Positions 29,464 to 38,568 of a stretch of 64,000 nucleotides of DNA are shown piece by piece. Source of the stretch: Methanosphaera sp. BMS (GTDB lineage: Archaea; Methanobacteriota; Methanobacteria; Methanobacteriales; Methanobacteriaceae); the NCBI RefSeq assembly GCF_003268005.1, contig NZ_CP014213.1, forward strand, positions 1,984,001-2,048,000, read 5' to 3'. The translations under genes were made by a program, and so were the position numbers. The notes below the pieces were generated by a model that saw only the letters and a list, made by a program, of their open reading frames with translations, searched no databases and was not told the DNA's origin. How positions within the stretch are numbered: position 1 is the stretch's first letter; every line of letters begins with the position of its first letter.

Positions 29464-30156
29464 ATGGGATTTTTTGACAACATGCGTAAACCACAAGGAA
29501 AACTTGGAAACATACAACTAAAATCAATGAACAAAGAACACACCCCCGTTTCACTATGGGGACTAAAGCACTTAAACATAAAATCAGATGATATAATATT
29601 AGATATCGGTTGTGGTGGTGGAATAAACATAAATAGAATGGCAAAAGATGCCAAAAAAGTTTATGGTATAGATTACAGTATAGAAAGCGTTAAACTATCC
29701 AAAAAAGTAAATGAAAAATTCATTGAAGAACAAAAAGTAGAAATCATTGAGGGAAATGTTGAAAAACTACCCTTTGAAGACAATACATTTGATATAGTCA
29801 CGGCATTTGAAACAGTTTATTTCTGGCCAAATATCGAAAAATGCTTTGGTGAAGTAAAAAGAATCCTGAAACCGGGAGGAACATTTTTAATCGGACTGGA
29901 AACAAACGGATCAGATAATTTCATAATGAAATTCTGGAAAAATTTCATAGATATGGAGACATATAATGATAAAGAAATCACAACTTTTCTAGAAAATAAC
30001 AACTATGCTGAAATTACTGTTTATTTAAGGGATGGAAAGAACAAAAAAGAGATAATTAAATCAAACGGTATTGAAAAAATTGTAGATGATGACTATGATA
30101 AAGCATCATTTTCAGATAAATTCCTGCAATGGATGACAGTAGTGGCAAGGAAGTGA
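29464..30156 (+). CDS. Class I SAM-dependent methyltransferase
   Basis: 230 aa. SAM-binding motif I is ILDIGCGGGININRM near residues 44-58, motif II YGIDYS near 69-74, and the post-motif acidic stretch EGNVEKLPFEDNTFDIVTAF near residues 100-119 is typical of Methyltransf_11. The acceptor cannot be deduced. An AAAGGTGATACA ribosome site precedes the ATG. It is followed after 4 bp by a second, unrelated methyltransferase, so both probably modify the same or sequential small molecules. Confidence 0.88.
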   Translation: MGFFDNMRKPQGKLGNIQLKSMNKEHTPVSLWGLKHLNIKSDDIILDIGCGGGININRMAKDAKKVYGIDYSIESVKLSKKVNEKFIEEQKVEIIEGNVEKLPFEDNTFDIVTAFETVYFWPNIEKCFGEVKRILKPGGTFLIGLETNGSDNFIMKFWKNFIDMETYNDKEITTFLENNNYAEITVYLRDGKNKKEIIKSNGIEKIVDDDYDKASFSDKFLQWMTVVARK

Positions 30157-30160
30157 AAAG

Positions 30161-30961
30161 ATGAATAATTATGAAGGTGTAGAAGATACACTGTTTATAC
30201 CACTGACGGCAAGAATTAATATTTCAAAAAGATTTCCAGAATATTTTTATGATAAAAAAGCGTTGGAAATGGAATATTTAATAAAAAACAGCTCTATTGA
30301 AAAAAAATCATCCGAATATACATTGATGGCTTCTGTTTCAAGAAATTATAATTTAGACGAAATAACACAAAATTTCATAGATAAACATGAAAAATGTAAT
30401 ATCGTCAATTTAGGAGTAGGTCTTGAAACATCATATTTTAGACTCAACAGAAAAGACTCATTGTTTTATGAAGTCGATTTGCCTGAAGTGATTGACCTGA
30501 GACAAAAATACATTAAAGCAGGTGAAAACGAAAAATACATAAAAGGAGACTTATTTGAACTAGAATGGTGTAATGAATTAGATACAAGCATTCCAACACT
30601 AATGATAGCCTCGGGAGTTTTCCAGTACTTCCATGAAAAGGACATACTATCTTTCATCGAAAATATTAAAAGTATTTTTGAAAAAGCAGAACTGGTATTT
30701 GATGCAACAAACAAATTCGGAATAAAATACTCAAACATTTATGTCAAAAGAACAGGTAACAAATCGGCTTTAATGTATTTTTATATAAAAAATCCAAAAG
30801 AATTTGCAAAAAAATGCAATTGTGAATTAATAGAATGCAGAGGATTTTATAAGGATGCTTTGGGATTGCTTTCAAAAAAATTAGGAATATACACTAAAAT
30901 ATCAATGAAAATAGCTGATAGACAAAAAAATGCAATGATAATAACTCTTAAAATATCTTAA
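30161..30961 (+). CDS. Leucine-carboxyl-methyltransferase-like O-methyltransferase
   Basis: 266 aa protein of the LCM/TcmP O-methyltransferase family. The signature blocks are IVNLGVGLETSYFRL (about residues 86-100), the SAM motif of this family, followed by FYEVDLPEVIDLRQKYI (about 107-123) and LMIASGVFQYFHEKDI, all in the family order. The N-terminus (LTARINISKRFPEYFYDKKA) matches the substrate lid. Members act on carboxylates or polyketide hydroxyls in many organisms; the substrate here is unknown. Probably co-transcribed with the preceding methyltransferase. Confidence 0.85.
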   Translation: MNNYEGVEDTLFIPLTARINISKRFPEYFYDKKALEMEYLIKNSSIEKKSSEYTLMASVSRNYNLDEITQNFIDKHEKCNIVNLGVGLETSYFRLNRKDSLFYEVDLPEVIDLRQKYIKAGENEKYIKGDLFELEWCNELDTSIPTLMIASGVFQYFHEKDILSFIENIKSIFEKAELVFDATNKFGIKYSNIYVKRTGNKSALMYFYIKNPKEFAKKCNCELIECRGFYKDALGLLSKKLGIYTKISMKIADRQKNAMIITLKIS

Positions 30962-31344
30962 ATATAATCAAAAATAAACATTTACGAATAATCAGAAATC
31001 TAAAATCAGAATACATACACCAAATACGCAAAAAGAAGTATAAATAAAGAGTGCCAAGTCCAATCCACAATTTTAATCCAACAAGTACACTTCCGGATAT
31101 AGACAATACAATATTATAAAAGCATTAAAGGCCAATACACGATGAAAGAATGAAGCAACACAAAAAATACATATAATCTATGTCATGGAATAAAAAAAGA
31201 AGCAACAAAGTTAAAAAAAATGAAATAATAAACAGGATACGTGTGTTGACCGGATTACTTAAACTCCAACAATGTCGCATCCTTCATATATAAAAGAAAA
31301 ATACGTGGTGTTATCTATAGCACTGATTGTTATGGGCAGATGTT
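30962..31344. other. 383-bp intergenic region between converging genes
   Basis: AT-rich; no gene or RNA recognised. Its right end carries the hairpin over the stop of the Kae1-Bud32 gene. Confidence 0.6.
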
Positions 31345-31360
31345 CTAAAGATATCTGCCC
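31334..31360 (-). terminator. Hairpin spanning the Kae1-Bud32 stop codon
   Basis: A GC-rich perfect 8-bp stem (gggcagat 31334-31341, atctgccc 31353-31360) includes the last codons and the TAG stop of the minus-strand gene. There is no T-run behind it, so it may protect the 3' end of the mRNA rather than end transcription. Confidence 0.45.
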
Positions 31361-32958
31361 CTTGATTCTATTTCTTCTATTTTTTTAAATACGTCATTAT
31401 TATCATAGCCTTCAATGAAGTAATTGAACAATTCCTCATAATAGTCAGGCACTATTGTTGTGAGTGACTTCTTAAATACCAACAGGTCAGTTCCCTTATC
31501 CTCTATGAGATTACTATACCTTCCCAGTCCAAAATCGATAAATACTGGCTTTTTATTGTCAATCAATATATTTTCTGTTGTTAAGTCCCCATGTATTATT
31601 TCTCCATCATGTAATTTTGAAACGTCCTTGCCTATCAAGTTAAATAATTTCTGTAAATTGTTCTTATCATCGGCGTTTATTATTACATCATGCAGCTTAG
31701 TTGCGTTGATTTTTTCTTCTATTATAGACTTGTTTTCCAAATCGATGGAATAGATATATGGTGTTTTTACTCCAAGCTCTTTGGAATCGGATATTAACTT
31801 GGCTTCCTTTTTGGTTCTTTCAAGTCTTAATTTATCATCCAGTTTACTGTTTCTGTAATTCTTCTTTAGTCTATGTTTGATTATGACTTCCTTATCATCC
31901 CACATAGCATCCAGTATGTCTGCTTCTGCTCCCTTGAATGATATGTTTTTGGGTAAGGTTATGCTGGTTGTTGGAATATCCTTAATCCAGGTTACGTTAA
32001 CTTGGTCTGTCCTATACTTTGGATTGATATAACTGTTTTCTATACCGGATAATTCATCTGTATATGCAAGCAGTCCTAGCCTTGCTATCATAGACCCGTT
32101 ATCACCACAGTACTTCATAGGCGGCATGTAGAAATCAACGTAGTGTTCATCACACATTACTTCAAGCATACTTCGTAGCTTCCTGTTAGCGGCTACTCCA
32201 CCACACAGTAAGACCTCGTTTTTGTTTGTATAGCTGAGAGCCCTTTCGGTTACCTCACACAGCATTGAAAAACATGTTTCTTGAAAACTGTTACATACTA
32301 CATCCAAGTCCACTCCCTGGTTATACTTGTTGATAGCACTGGTTAATATTCCTGAAAATGACAGATCCATCCCCTTAACTACATAGGGCAGTTCTACTGA
32401 TTCATCGGTTTTTTCTGCGTGCTTTTCTACTATTGGACCTCCAGGATGACCCAGTCCTATGCTTCTTGAAAATTGGTCAAGGCAGTTTCCTATGGCTATG
32501 TCCAATGTTTCACCTATTATTCTATATCTGCCAGCCTCGTAGCTGATTATTTGAGTATTTCCTCCACTGGTATATAATGTCACCGGATTTACTGCCCCAG
32601 TTGTTAACTTACCTATTTCAACGTGTCCTATACAGTGATTTACACCTATCAATGGTACGTTAATATGTTGAGATAAACTTCTAGCGGCTGTTGCCACGGT
32701 ACGTAATGCCGGTCCCAGTCCGGGTCCTTTGGAGAAGGATATTAAATCAATATCATCCAATGACAGACCAGACTCATCTAATGCATCATTTATTAGTGGA
32801 ACTATGTGTTCTGCGTGAAAGTTAGCAGCATCCCTTGGATGAATGCCACCTACTTCCGGATATAGTTGGTCGCCACATGTGGCCAATATATTTCCGTCAC
32901 TATCCACTATACCAATACCTGTTTTTTCAGCCGTTCCTTCAATACCTAAACAAATCAT
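31345..32958 (-). CDS. Kae1-Bud32 fusion, KEOPS tRNA threonylcarbamoyladenosine enzyme
   Basis: 537 aa bifunctional protein. Residues 1 to about 325 are Kae1/TsaD, which transfers threonylcarbamoyl to A37 of ANN-decoding tRNAs; the metal-binding histidines are H108 and H112 (NHCIGH) and the sugar-kinase-type loops SGGNT and GGVAANRKLR are present. Residues from about 335 to the end are the small kinase Bud32, with IHGDLTTENILI and IDFGLGR as catalytic and metal loops. The fusion is standard in several Euryarchaeota including methanogens. Start follows GGTGA. A GC-rich hairpin sits over the stop codon. Confidence 0.97.
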   Translation of the reverse strand: MICLGIEGTAEKTGIGIVDSDGNILATCGDQLYPEVGGIHPRDAANFHAEHIVPLINDALDESGLSLDDIDLISFSKGPGLGPALRTVATAARSLSQHINVPLIGVNHCIGHVEIGKLTTGAVNPVTLYTSGGNTQIISYEAGRYRIIGETLDIAIGNCLDQFSRSIGLGHPGGPIVEKHAEKTDESVELPYVVKGMDLSFSGILTSAINKYNQGVDLDVVCNSFQETCFSMLCEVTERALSYTNKNEVLLCGGVAANRKLRSMLEVMCDEHYVDFYMPPMKYCGDNGSMIARLGLLAYTDELSGIENSYINPKYRTDQVNVTWIKDIPTTSITLPKNISFKGAEADILDAMWDDKEVIIKHRLKKNYRNSKLDDKLRLERTKKEAKLISDSKELGVKTPYIYSIDLENKSIIEEKINATKLHDVIINADDKNNLQKLFNLIGKDVSKLHDGEIIHGDLTTENILIDNKKPVFIDFGLGRYSNLIEDKGTDLLVFKKSLTTIVPDYYEELFNYFIEGYDNNDVFKKIEEIESRGRYL

Positions 32959-33095
32959 AGATTCACCATGTTATCAAATTCTCTTTAAAAAAGTTAATAT
33001 TTATAAAAAAATCTTAAAATTTTCTTCATAAGTATATTATATTAAAAAGCAATATTTATTATTATACTTAGTAAAAATAATTAGAGGAAATAAAA

Positions 33096-34172
33096 ATGGT
33101 AGACAACGTAAAAATATTCGGATCAGACAAAGTACTAAAAGAACTTGAAAAATCAGAGAACATGTTATTTGCATGTGTACTTGGTAACACAGCGGTATCA
33201 AAAATCGAGGGAATAAGCGGAGCAGGTGGATCACCTGAAATGACACCATACACTCCGGCATTAGACGTGGAGTTAATGCTGAGAAATGAAGCTTTAAGTC
33301 TTCCGGAAATTGCAATAACAGAATCAGATGAAGTACCAGCACCAACACCTGGTCTATTGACAAAAACAACATATGAACTATTGAATATGCCATTTGTAGC
33401 AGTTAGTGCAGGTCTAGAAGTAGAACCTAAAACATCATACATCAGCTTAAACGGTCAGCCTGGTGGAGACTTAAGGGAAGGAAAAGGTGTTCCAAATCCA
33501 AAGGAAATCTTTGACAACGCGGTTGAATGCGGTAGATTCCTATCACAAATAGCAGATCATTTAATGATTGGTGAATCAACACCGGCAGGTACAACTACAG
33601 CACAGGGAGTATTAACGGCACTTGGTTATGACGTGGAAGGAAAAGTAAGTGGATGTATGATTCATAATCCTCATGAACTAAAAACAAGCGTTGTAAATGC
33701 GGCATTGGAAAAAAATAATGTCAAGGCTGGAGACTTGAAAGATGATGCATTTAAAGCTGTGGAAATTGCCGGAGATCCTACAATCATAGCAGCAGCTGGT
33801 ATGGCAATAGGCAGTAGTGTACCTGTTACCCTTGCAGGTGGTACTCAGATGACAGCGGTATTAGCAGTTATCAAATCAATAAAACCAGACTTTGACTTCT
33901 CAAATATTGCAATAGCAACAACAGTATATGTAGCTAACGATGAAACATCAAACATATTGGATATTGTCAATCAGATAGCTGATGTGGCAGTGTATGCAGC
34001 TGATCCTAAAATGGAAAATTCATCAAACCCAGGACTTGCCAGTTTTGCACAGGGTTCAGTTAAAGAAGGAGTAGGTGCTGGTGGTAGCGTATTGTATGCT
34101 TACTTAAATGGAATTACCCCAGAGGAATACCTTGCAAAACTTGAAGAATTAACAGCAAAAGTATTCGGATAA
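33096..34172 (+). CDS. cobT: Archaeal CobT-like nicotinate-nucleotide dimethylbenzimidazole phosphoribosyltransferase (UPF0284)
   Basis: 358 aa. The archaeal CobT family activates the lower-ligand base for cobamide assembly. Features include KIEGISGAGGSPEMTPYTPA near residues 35-54, the Gly/Pro-rich LNGQPGGDLREGKG near residue 117-130, and LMIGESTPAGTTTAQGVLTA near residues 152-171, which is the conserved phosphoribosyl-binding segment. AGAGGAAAT precedes the ATG. Fits with cbiB, cbiG and cobJ further along. Base specificity is not predictable. Confidence 0.88.
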   Translation: MVDNVKIFGSDKVLKELEKSENMLFACVLGNTAVSKIEGISGAGGSPEMTPYTPALDVELMLRNEALSLPEIAITESDEVPAPTPGLLTKTTYELLNMPFVAVSAGLEVEPKTSYISLNGQPGGDLREGKGVPNPKEIFDNAVECGRFLSQIADHLMIGESTPAGTTTAQGVLTALGYDVEGKVSGCMIHNPHELKTSVVNAALEKNNVKAGDLKDDAFKAVEIAGDPTIIAAAGMAIGSSVPVTLAGGTQMTAVLAVIKSIKPDFDFSNIAIATTVYVANDETSNILDIVNQIADVAVYAADPKMENSSNPGLASFAQGSVKEGVGAGGSVLYAYLNGITPEEYLAKLEELTAKVFG

Positions 34173-34317
34173 GATTTATCCACAATAACCCTCCCACATA
34201 ACCTTTTTTTTAATTTATAATATCTCATCCACGTATTAGCAATATTATCTAAAATGTAATTTACTTTAAATATTTTTTAAAAGAAAAATTTTTTTACTAC
34301 AATATACATATATACAT

Positions 34318-34878
34318 ATGATTGATATGAGGGTAACATTTATTACTGGTAACGAACATAAAGTTAAAGAGGCAAGAGGTATTTTCGAAAAATTCGGTAT
34401 AGAAGTTGACCATGAAAATCCAGGTTATCCGGAGATTCAAGGTTCAATTGAAGAGGTTGCGGCATATGGAGCAAAGTATGTTGCTGACTTACTTGATAAA
34501 CCGGTTATAGTAGATGATACTGGCCTATTTATACGTGCCCTTAATGATTTTCCAGGTACATATTCATCATATGTCCAGGATACTATAACAAATAAGGGTA
34601 TAATAAAATTACTTGAAGACAAACAGGACAGATACGCCGAATTCAGGTCATGTATTGGTTATTGTGCACCCAATTGTGAACCCGAGACTTTTTTAGGCAC
34701 TGTTTCTGGAGAAATTTTATCAGAAGAAAAAGGTAACAATGGATTTGCATATGATCCACTCTTCTATGTCAAAAAATACGATAAGACATTCGGAGAGCTT
34801 ACTACTGATGAAAAGAATGAATGTTCACATAGAAGAATATCAATGGAGAAGTTTGCCAAATGGTATTCTGATAGATAG
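34318..34878 (+). CDS. rdgB: XTP/dITP diphosphatase (RdgB/HAM1)
   Basis: House-cleaning nucleotide pyrophosphatase, 186 aa, that hydrolyses non-canonical purine triphosphates to monophosphates. Motifs: [12 protein letters not shown] at the N-terminus, [20 protein letters not shown] (about residues 65-84) with the catalytic acidic pair, FAYDPLFY and SHRR near the C-terminus. Two possible ATG codons, 34318 and 34327, the second giving the family-typical MRVTFITGN; no clear ribosome site precedes either, so a leaderless start is possible. Confidence 0.95.
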   Translation: MIDMRVTFITGNEHKVKEARGIFEKFGIEVDHENPGYPEIQGSIEEVAAYGAKYVADLLDKPVIVDDTGLFIRALNDFPGTYSSYVQDTITNKGIIKLLEDKQDRYAEFRSCIGYCAPNCEPETFLGTVSGEILSEEKGNNGFAYDPLFYVKKYDKTFGELTTDEKNECSHRRISMEKFAKWYSDR

Positions 34879-34987
34879 AACGTTTAAAATAGAATAAATT
34901 GTTATATTATATGCTAATAAGGTTATTTAAACTGATTTTTTAATGTATAATATAAAATACTCAAATAAACTAATGGAGATAAAAAAC

Positions 34988-35389
34988 ATGGCAGAAGCAC
35001 CAAATTGGGTAGAACAAAGCCCTGAAGAAATTGAAGAAATCATTACAAAATTATACAAAGAAGGACAAAGTACCAGTCAAATAGGTATTACATTAAGAGA
35101 CCAATATGGTATTCCAAGTACAAAAGTAGTAGTTGGAGAAAAAATTACAGACATATTAAAAAGAAATGGTGAAGACTTCGAATATCCTGAAGACTTGCTT
35201 AACTTAATTAAAAGAGCTGTAAACATAAGAGAACACATGGAAGAAAACCCTAAAGATCTTCACTCAAGAAGAGGTTTAATGAAAATTGAATCTAAAATCA
35301 GAAGACTTGTAAAATACTACACCAAAAACAATGTTCTTCCTGAAGGATGGAGATATGATCCAAAAACAGCAGCACTCCTTGTTAAATAG
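34988..35389 (+). CDS. rps15: Small ribosomal subunit protein uS15
   Basis: 133 aa archaeal S15. The ATG at 34988 follows GGAG and gives [20 protein letters not shown]; the longer frame would add 15 unlikely residues. The archaeal N-terminal extension (ASTQIG-like [16 protein letters not shown]) and the core helix with [20 protein letters not shown] near residues 89-108 are diagnostic. Gene order S15 then RecJ-like protein is familiar from Methanobacteriales. Confidence 0.97.
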   Translation: MAEAPNWVEQSPEEIEEIITKLYKEGQSTSQIGITLRDQYGIPSTKVVVGEKITDILKRNGEDFEYPEDLLNLIKRAVNIREHMEENPKDLHSRRGLMKIESKIRRLVKYYTKNNVLPEGWRYDPKTAALLVK

Positions 35390-36722
35390 GGCTGATGATG
35401 CTTGTGATCTTATAAGATCACATATTGAAAAACAGCACGTTGTGAGAATTATCTCTCACAATGATGCTGATGGACTGACATCTGCCGGAATACTGGCTAA
35501 TGCCATTACAAAGGCAGGTGGTAGATTCCATGTTACGATATTACCACGTCTTAGAAACAGTAACGTTAAGGAACTTACTAAGTCAAGGTATAAATTATTT
35601 ATTTTCTCAGATATGGGTAGTGGATGCTTAGATAGTATATCAAAGTTAAAGGGTGATGTTGTAGTAGCAGATCATCATCAGGTTCCTGATGGTGGTGACT
35701 ATGAGATAGAATCCGAGAATAATACTATGATTCATGTAAATCCGCATATTTTTAACATAGATGGAACCAAGGATGTTAGTGGTTCAGGACTATCCTACTT
35801 ATCGGTACATGGCTTTGAATATTATGAATTAGCCGGTCTTGCACTAACAGGTGCATATGGTGATATGCAATTTAAGAATGGTCCAACAGGTATTAATAAA
35901 CTTATTTTAGATGAAGCCGTCGAACATGATACGATGACTGTTAAGGATGACTTGAAATTGGCATATGCTAATAGTCAGAATTTACAGAAATCTCTTTGTT
36001 ATACATATACGCCTGTTTTAAATGAATTATCAGGTGATATGGACAAGTGTGGTGAATTTTTAGATAATTTGAATATTCCTAGGGATAAACTGTTAAGTCA
36101 ATTATCACAGGATGAATATGATAAACTTAAGAGTGAATTAACCAATATCAACGAGGACATCTATGGCAAAGTGTACCATATTCCCAACATAAGGAAAGAA
36201 CTATCAAATATTGAAGAATACTCTAATTTATTAAACGCTTGCGGTAAGAACAAGGAGTATACCGCTGCCATAAGTATTGAATTGTCCAAGTATAATCAGA
36301 TGGATTATGCACTTAGGTTACTATCCGATTATGCAAATACCATGCAAAAGGGTATTGAGTGGATTAAGCGTGAAGGAAGTGTTGAAAAAAGTCATATTCA
36401 ATACATCTACACAGAGGACAAACAGCAAAAGCAGGTGGCAAGTGCCGTTAGCAGCATAGGTATTGAATTGGGTATACTGCCGGATAAGCCTATTCTAAGC
36501 TTGATGAAAATGGATAATTTAGTTAAAGTTTCATCCAGAACTACTGACAATATGGTCAACAAGGGAGTTAATTTAGGTCAAATAATGAACCAAGCATCAA
36601 ATAACTTTAACGGTTCAGGTGGAGGTCATAACATAGCCGCCGGTGCAACTATACCATTTGACCAGATGGATAATTTCATTAACCTGGTTAATGAAATGGT
36701 TGAATATCAAATAAAACAATAA
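35355..36722 (+). CDS. RecJ-like DHH family single-strand nuclease
   Basis: About 455 aa from the ATG at 35355, which overlaps the S15 gene by 35 bp; a TTG at 35379 is a close alternative. N-terminal DHH phosphoesterase motifs are [16 protein letters not shown] and [13 protein letters not shown]; the C-terminal DHHA1 motif is [13 protein letters not shown]. Archaeal RecJ homologues of this kind degrade single-stranded nucleic acid or act as GINS-associated nuclease at the replication fork. The overlap with S15 implies co-translation. Confidence 0.9.
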   Translation: MIQKQQHSLLNRADDACDLIRSHIEKQHVVRIISHNDADGLTSAGILANAITKAGGRFHVTILPRLRNSNVKELTKSRYKLFIFSDMGSGCLDSISKLKGDVVVADHHQVPDGGDYEIESENNTMIHVNPHIFNIDGTKDVSGSGLSYLSVHGFEYYELAGLALTGAYGDMQFKNGPTGINKLILDEAVEHDTMTVKDDLKLAYANSQNLQKSLCYTYTPVLNELSGDMDKCGEFLDNLNIPRDKLLSQLSQDEYDKLKSELTNINEDIYGKVYHIPNIRKELSNIEEYSNLLNACGKNKEYTAAISIELSKYNQMDYALRLLSDYANTMQKGIEWIKREGSVEKSHIQYIYTEDKQQKQVASAVSSIGIELGILPDKPILSLMKMDNLVKVSSRTTDNMVNKGVNLGQIMNQASNNFNGSGGGHNIAAGATIPFDQMDNFINLVNEMVEYQIKQ

Positions 36723-36734
36723 CAAGTGATTATT

Positions 36735-37937
36735 ATGCAACTTACTAAGTATGAAGAAGATATGATAAATGGTGAATATGGAGAAGCTAAAGCAGAGTGT
36801 ATGGAAATTCTTGTAAGTTTAGGAAAGATTTATGATGCTGAAAAAATGATTCCGATTACATCAGCTCAGGTATCAGGAGTAAGCTATAAGACAATTGGAG
36901 ATGCAGGTCTTGATTTTGTAGTGGATTTAGGAAAAAAGGCTGATATCTGCCTTGAATGTATGCTAAACCCTGCAGGTGTAGACATTGAAAACTGGAAGGA
37001 ACTGGGCTTTAGTGAAGAATTTACTAAAAAACAGATTGAAATTATAAAAGGATATGAAAGCATAGGAGTTATGAGCACCTGTACATGTACACCATACCTT
37101 ATAGGAAATACACCTATGTTAAACGATCATATAGCATGGAGTGAATCATCCGCAGTATGTTACGCCAATAGTGTTATTGGTGCACGAACAAACCGTGAAG
37201 GTGGACCAAGTGCACTTCTTGCCGCTATAGTAGGCAGAACACCATATTACTCCAATCATATCAAGGATAACCGTAAGGCGGACATGATATTTAATGTAGA
37301 TTATGATTTTAAGAATGAATCTGAAATCGGTGCATTGGGCTATTATGTAGGTCAAATTGTCAATGATAAAAAACCATACTTTAAATTAAACAATAATCCG
37401 GGCAGAAATAACCTTAAATTATTAGGTGCAGCACTTGCATCCAGTGGTGCAGTGAGCATGTATCATGCAGAAAACATTACCCCTGAATATGAGTTTGCCA
37501 AAAATCATGATAACTTTGATGAACTGGAAGTATTTGAAGTTGATGAAAAAATCATCAAGGACAACATTGAACAGTTGACCACTACCGATAAGACACCTGA
37601 CCTGGTTTGTCTAGGTTGTCCTCATGCATCCATCACCGAAATACAGAAGGTTGCAAAACTTCTTAAAGGTAAAAAATTATCCAAGGATTTATGGATATGT
37701 ACATCAAAGGCCATCAAATCAATAGCACAGCAATGCGGATACCTTGACATTATTGAAGAAGCAGGTGGAAGGATAGTATCTGATACATGTATGGTTGTTG
37801 CACCTGTTGAGGATTTAGACTATGAGGTTATCGGAGTAAATTCTGCAAAGGCTGCAAATTATGTCCCAAACATGTGCAAATTGGATGTTGTCTATGACAC
37901 ATGCGAAAATTTAATTGATAAAATTATCAAACAATAA
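36735..37937 (+). CDS. Aconitase X catalytic (large) subunit, probable phosphomevalonate dehydratase
   Basis: About 400 aa, DUF521/AcnX large subunit. In archaea this subunit with a small DUF126 partner dehydrates 5-phosphomevalonate in the modified mevalonate pathway to isoprenoids, the precursors of membrane ether lipids. Iron-sulphur ligand cysteines are likely in STCTCTPYLIG, LVCLGCPHAS and SDTCMVVAP. The conserved block NSVIGARTNREGGPSALLAA is present. The GTG at 36726 belongs to the ribosome site (GTGATT), so the ATG at 36735 is the start. The small subunit is not in this window. Confidence 0.82.
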   Translation: MQLTKYEEDMINGEYGEAKAECMEILVSLGKIYDAEKMIPITSAQVSGVSYKTIGDAGLDFVVDLGKKADICLECMLNPAGVDIENWKELGFSEEFTKKQIEIIKGYESIGVMSTCTCTPYLIGNTPMLNDHIAWSESSAVCYANSVIGARTNREGGPSALLAAIVGRTPYYSNHIKDNRKADMIFNVDYDFKNESEIGALGYYVGQIVNDKKPYFKLNNNPGRNNLKLLGAALASSGAVSMYHAENITPEYEFAKNHDNFDELEVFEVDEKIIKDNIEQLTTTDKTPDLVCLGCPHASITEIQKVAKLLKGKKLSKDLWICTSKAIKSIAQQCGYLDIIEEAGGRIVSDTCMVVAPVEDLDYEVIGVNSAKAANYVPNMCKLDVVYDTCENLIDKIIKQ

Positions 37938-38011
37938 TTATTCTAAAATTATGCAAAATATAAAAGTAATAAAAGATATATCTATAAATATCAATTTTGG
38001 GAGGTAAGCAT

Positions 38012-38260
38012 ATGGCTGATGAAGTACATAAAGAAATTCTAAAAACTATATCTGTCCTTATGACTACTGCATTTGCTTTTGTAGCTGGTTCTGCTTGGAA
38101 TGGAGCTATTGAAGCATTAATTACACAAGTTATTGGAGAATCAGGTTCTGCAGTTACAGGAATGTTAATTTATGCTGTTGTTGTAACTATAGTTGCAGTT
38201 GTAGTAACCTTATTCATAGGTAGATTAGTTGGTAAAGCAGGAATCGATATAGACGAATAA
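38012..38260 (+). CDS. Small two-helix membrane protein
   Basis: 82 aa, start at 38012 after a strong GGGAGGT site. Resembles the DUF5654 family of small archaeal membrane proteins: a short amphipathic N-terminus (MADEVHKEILKTISVLMTT), a first hydrophobic segment with FAFVAGSAWNGAIEAL, and a second long helix (about residues 50-73), closing with an acidic tail. The FVAGSAWN motif is conserved in the family. Role unknown. Confidence 0.75.
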   Translation: MADEVHKEILKTISVLMTTAFAFVAGSAWNGAIEALITQVIGESGSAVTGMLIYAVVVTIVAVVVTLFIGRLVGKAGIDIDE

Positions 38261-38568
38261 GTCTATTCAATTCTTTTTTTATTTTACAAATGAGTATGCA
38301 ACAACCAGGAATATATGCATACTTGTATTTTTAAGCTATTTTATTATTTTAGTATCAGATTCTATTTTTTTTTAAGTTAAACTAGTACTATTTTATTTTT
38401 TACTCCATTTAATACATTTTATCATATTTTATTCCGTTATCAGTGCTTGTTGTATTTTAGTATTTTTATAATTCATTATGATATTTCCTGCATTTGTTTG
38501 TATTTGTTTATATGTATGCAATTTCATAACATCAAATTAATTAAGTATTTACAACAAAGAAATTAATA
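38261..38568. other. 308-bp intergenic region
   Basis: T-rich runs just after the small membrane gene (38272-38284) look like its terminator. Nothing else recognised; the hef promoter must lie in the right half. Confidence 0.55.
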
